From Paenibacillus sacheonensis (GTDB taxonomy: Bacteria > Bacillota > Bacilli > Paenibacillales > Paenibacillaceae): a DNA stretch of 64,000 bases. The translations under genes were made by a program, and so were the position numbers. The notes under the pieces were generated by a model. The model had not been told where the DNA came from and ran no database searches. It saw only the letters and a list, made by a program, of their open reading frames with translations. Position 1 is the stretch's first letter; each line of letters starts with the position of its first letter. The stretch is from positions 659,873 to 723,872 of the forward strand of contig NZ_JAAAMU010000001.1 of assembly GCF_009909195.1 (NCBI RefSeq), given 5' to 3'. Shown here piece after piece: positions 62,204 to 64,000 of the stretch.

Positions 62204-64000
62204 GATTACATAAGCTGCATGTCGAAGGATTCGGCAAGCTGAGCGATGTCACGTGCAGCCTGGATGCCCCCGTAACGATCGTGTACGGGCCCAACGAAGC
62301 CGGGAAGAGCACGATGCTCGGCTTCGTTCGTTCGATGTTGTTCGGCTTCGCCCATAAAGGCAGCCGAACCGAAAGGCTGGAGCCCGTGAACGGCGGGCGC
62401 CACGGCGGCCGTTTGTTTTTCGCCGATAAGAGTGGCCAGCCTTATGTCATGGAGAGGTACGGCAGCTCGTCCGGCAAAGTCGCGGTGCGGCGATTGGGAG
62501 GCCAGCCGGTTGGCGATGCGGGCGGAGAGCTTATCGAAACGCTGACGCAGGCGCAGTGGGAACGGCAGTATCTGGGAGGCATCGGCGAGCGGGTATTCCG
62601 CGAGCTGTTTGCCATCACGTTGACGGAGCTGCAGGCGATCGGCATGCTCGAGGGCGACGAGCTCGGCAAACAGCTGTATCACGCCGGCTGGAACGGGGGG
62701 AGCGCGATCGCCGGCACGGAGAAGCTGCTGCAGGGTCGGCTGGACGAGCTGTTCAGGCCGCGGGGCAGCAATCAGCAGATCAGCAAGCTGCTGAAGGAGC
62801 TGGACGAGACGGAAGCGCAGCTGCGGAAGCTGGAAGATGGCATCGCGGCGTTCAACGAGCTTTCGGCGGGCATTGACGAAACGGAACGCAAGCTGGCCGC
62901 AGCGGATGAAAGCCTTCCTTCGCTTCGCAGGCAAACCGCCTTGCTGGAGCGGGCCGTGGAAGTCAGATCGTCCTGGATCCGGCGGCTGACGTTCTTGCAG
63001 GAGCTCGAAGGGTTGAATGACGCTCCGCGCATGGCCGCGGACGCCAGAAGCCGCTGGGAATCGCTGGCGGGCGAAATGCGGCGCGCGTACGAAGCGATTC
63101 GCGAAGCGAACGACCGCTCGACCGTGCTGGAGAACCGGATCGGGCGGCTGCATGTCGATGCGGCGCTGCTTGCGCGAAGGGAAGAGATCGAAGCGCTGAT
63201 GCTTTCCGTCGAGCAAGTATCGGTTTCGCGGCAGTCCGCGGCGGAGCTTGCTGCCGAGATGGACGAGCACCGGGAAGCTGCGAAGCGGCTGCTGCTGCGC
63301 ATATCGCCGGCTTGGACCGAGGCCACGCTGCACGGGTTTCTAGCCGGCGTCGCGGAACGGGAAGCGGTGCGCGAGCATCGGACCGTGCTCCAGGAAACGG
63401 AGAAAGCGCTCCGCCTTGCGGAGGCCGAATATCGGGCCGCGCACGGCCGCGAACGGGAGGCAGCCGAAGGGCTAGCCGCGGAACGGGAATCGCTGGCGGC
63501 AGCCGGCGAGCCGAACGGTCGGGGAGCAGGAGTTGATAGGGATGAAAGGGTTGATTGGATAGACAGGGCTGATAGAGCTGACAGAGCTTATAGGACTGAC
63601 AGAGTTGAAAGAACTGACAGAGCTGACAGAGCTGACAGAGCTGACAGAGCTGACAGAGCTGACAGAGCTGAAAGCGCTGGCGGGGCAGCTGTCTACGAGG
63701 ACGAGGCATTGGCGGAGATCTTCCGGCTGCTCCCGCAGACGGGCGATGCGTTGCGGTATGCCGCGCGCCAATTCGAAGAGGCCTGGCGGGAGCTGGAGCT
63801 TGCGCTGCTGCGCGAGCAGCACGAGGGAGCGGCCGCCCCTGTAGATACGGGGCGCCGCGCTTTTGGCGGCTCCGCCGCTGCGTATGGCGCTGCGGCGATG
63901 GTCTTGGCCGCCGGCGCTGCGGCGCTCGCGGCCAGCGGCCTGCCCGTCGCGGCGGCCGCTGCCGGCGCAGCCGCGGCAGCTCTGGCGGTGCCGGCGCTGC
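62200..64000 (+). CDS. yhaN: YhaN-type AAA ATPase (SbcC/Rad50-like), N-terminal 600 codons
   Basis: The gene starts at GTG (VRLHKLHVEGFGKLSDV) overlapping yhaO and continues beyond the window. Walker A is YGPNEAGKSTML at about residue 30. Coiled-coil segments begin near residue 190 and continue to about 440. At about residues 455-493 an in-frame minisatellite encodes repeated Ala-Asp-Arg. From about 545 a very Ala-rich hydrophobic region suggests membrane helices, as predicted for other YhaN proteins. The complete protein would need downstream sequence. With YhaO it probably acts in DNA end processing. Confidence 0.88.
   Translation, partial: MRLHKLHVEGFGKLSDVTCSLDAPVTIVYGPNEAGKSTMLGFVRSMLFGFAHKGSRTERLEPVNGGRHGGRLFFADKSGQPYVMERYGSSSGKVAVRRLGGQPVGDAGGELIETLTQAQWERQYLGGIGERVFRELFAITLTELQAIGMLEGDELGKQLYHAGWNGGSAIAGTEKLLQGRLDELFRPRGSNQQISKLLKELDETEAQLRKLEDGIAAFNELSAGIDETERKLAAADESLPSLRRQTALLERAVEVRSSWIRRLTFLQELEGLNDAPRMAADARSRWESLAGEMRRAYEAIREANDRSTVLENRIGRLHVDAALLARREEIEALMLSVEQVSVSRQSAAELAAEMDEHREAAKRLLLRISPAWTEATLHGFLAGVAEREAVREHRTVLQETEKALRLAEAEYRAAHGREREAAEGLAAERESLAAAGEPNGRGAGVDRDERVDWIDRADRADRAYRTDRVERTDRADRADRADRADRADRAESAGGAAVYEDEALAEIFRLLPQTGDALRYAARQFEEAWRELELALLREQHEGAAAPVDTGRRAFGGSAAAYGAAAMVLAAGAAALAASGLPVAAAAAGAAAAALAVPAL
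63562..63678 (+). repeat. Thirteen-unit 9-bp minisatellite inside yhaN
   Basis: Six perfect tandem GACAGAGCT units lie at 63616-63669. They are preceded by six degenerate units from 63562 and followed by GAAAGCGCT. All are in frame and encode (D/E)R(A/T/V) triplets. Confidence 0.93.

Noticed and set aside
63472..63822. Serine/valine-repeat protein on the minus strand at the window end.
   Set aside because: It is the antisense translation of the 9-bp minisatellite within yhaN.

Overview
The window is a GC-rich Firmicutes chromosome segment, most likely Paenibacillaceae (Paenibacillus or Cohnella type). The evidence is Bacillus-like gene order combined with about 55-58% GC by eye, AGGAGG-type ribosome binding sites, many TTG/GTG starts, a T-box leader, YjcZ-type sporulation peptides and an LplABC-type sugar importer without its own ATPase. 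It is mainly core chromosome. I see no prophage, insertion sequence, CRISPR array, rRNA or tRNA gene.

Region 1 (1-21.5 kb) matches the B. subtilis yrvM-yrvN-cymR-yrvO ... yrrI-alaS-yrzL-yrrK-yrzB-yrrL-yrrN-yrrO block. It holds the tcdA end, a YdeI-like protein, an Nramp Mn transporter, rarA, a CNNM/CBS protein, mnmA (inverted), cymR, a cysteine desulfurase, a PRC-barrel protein, an AI-2E-family permease, a T-box and alaS, ireB, ruvX, two DUF1292 genes, mltG and two U32 proteins (tRNA ho5U synthesis), then a chemotaxis receptor. The tRNA methyltransferase gene trmR, which lies between mltG and the U32 pair in B. subtilis, is absent. The alaS T-box carries three tandem 51-bp hairpin repeats in the apical part of Stem I. 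A related hairpin lies between the two DUF1292 genes.

Region 2 (21.5-32.6 kb) holds a YugP-like protease, a MerR regulator, and an ammonium transporter flanked by two perfect GlnR/TnrA boxes and followed by a DUF294 nucleotidyltransferase-like protein and a DnaQ-like exonuclease. Then come an M67 protease, an MFS exporter, a TlpA/ResA thioredoxin, citramalate synthase, DNA polymerase IV with a LexA-like operator, and ferredoxin.

Region 3 (32.6-39.8 kb) is an envelope/signalling locus: a CHASE2 adenylate cyclase, a secreted FecR/coiled-coil/cohesin-like protein, a secreted NHL propeller with a stalk domain, and a membrane-anchored L,D-transpeptidase. This is the best candidate here for an undescribed system.

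Region 4 (39.9-50.4 kb) is housekeeping and accessory: quinone-type pyrD, a small alarmone synthetase, DUF309, an RsuA-type pseudouridine synthase, a Cof-type phosphatase, a YjcZ peptide, a LysE exporter, three GNAT acetyltransferases, a lipoprotein, VanZ, a eukaryotic-type HisA and a formaldehyde dehydrogenase.

Region 5 (50.5-64 kb) holds a GyrI-like protein, the LplABC-type importer, a PhzF protein, queD-queE-queC (preQ0 synthesis), a GGDEF protein, a glycosyltransferase, and the yhaO-yhaN nuclease/ATPase pair. yhaN contains an in-frame 9-bp minisatellite and runs off the window end.
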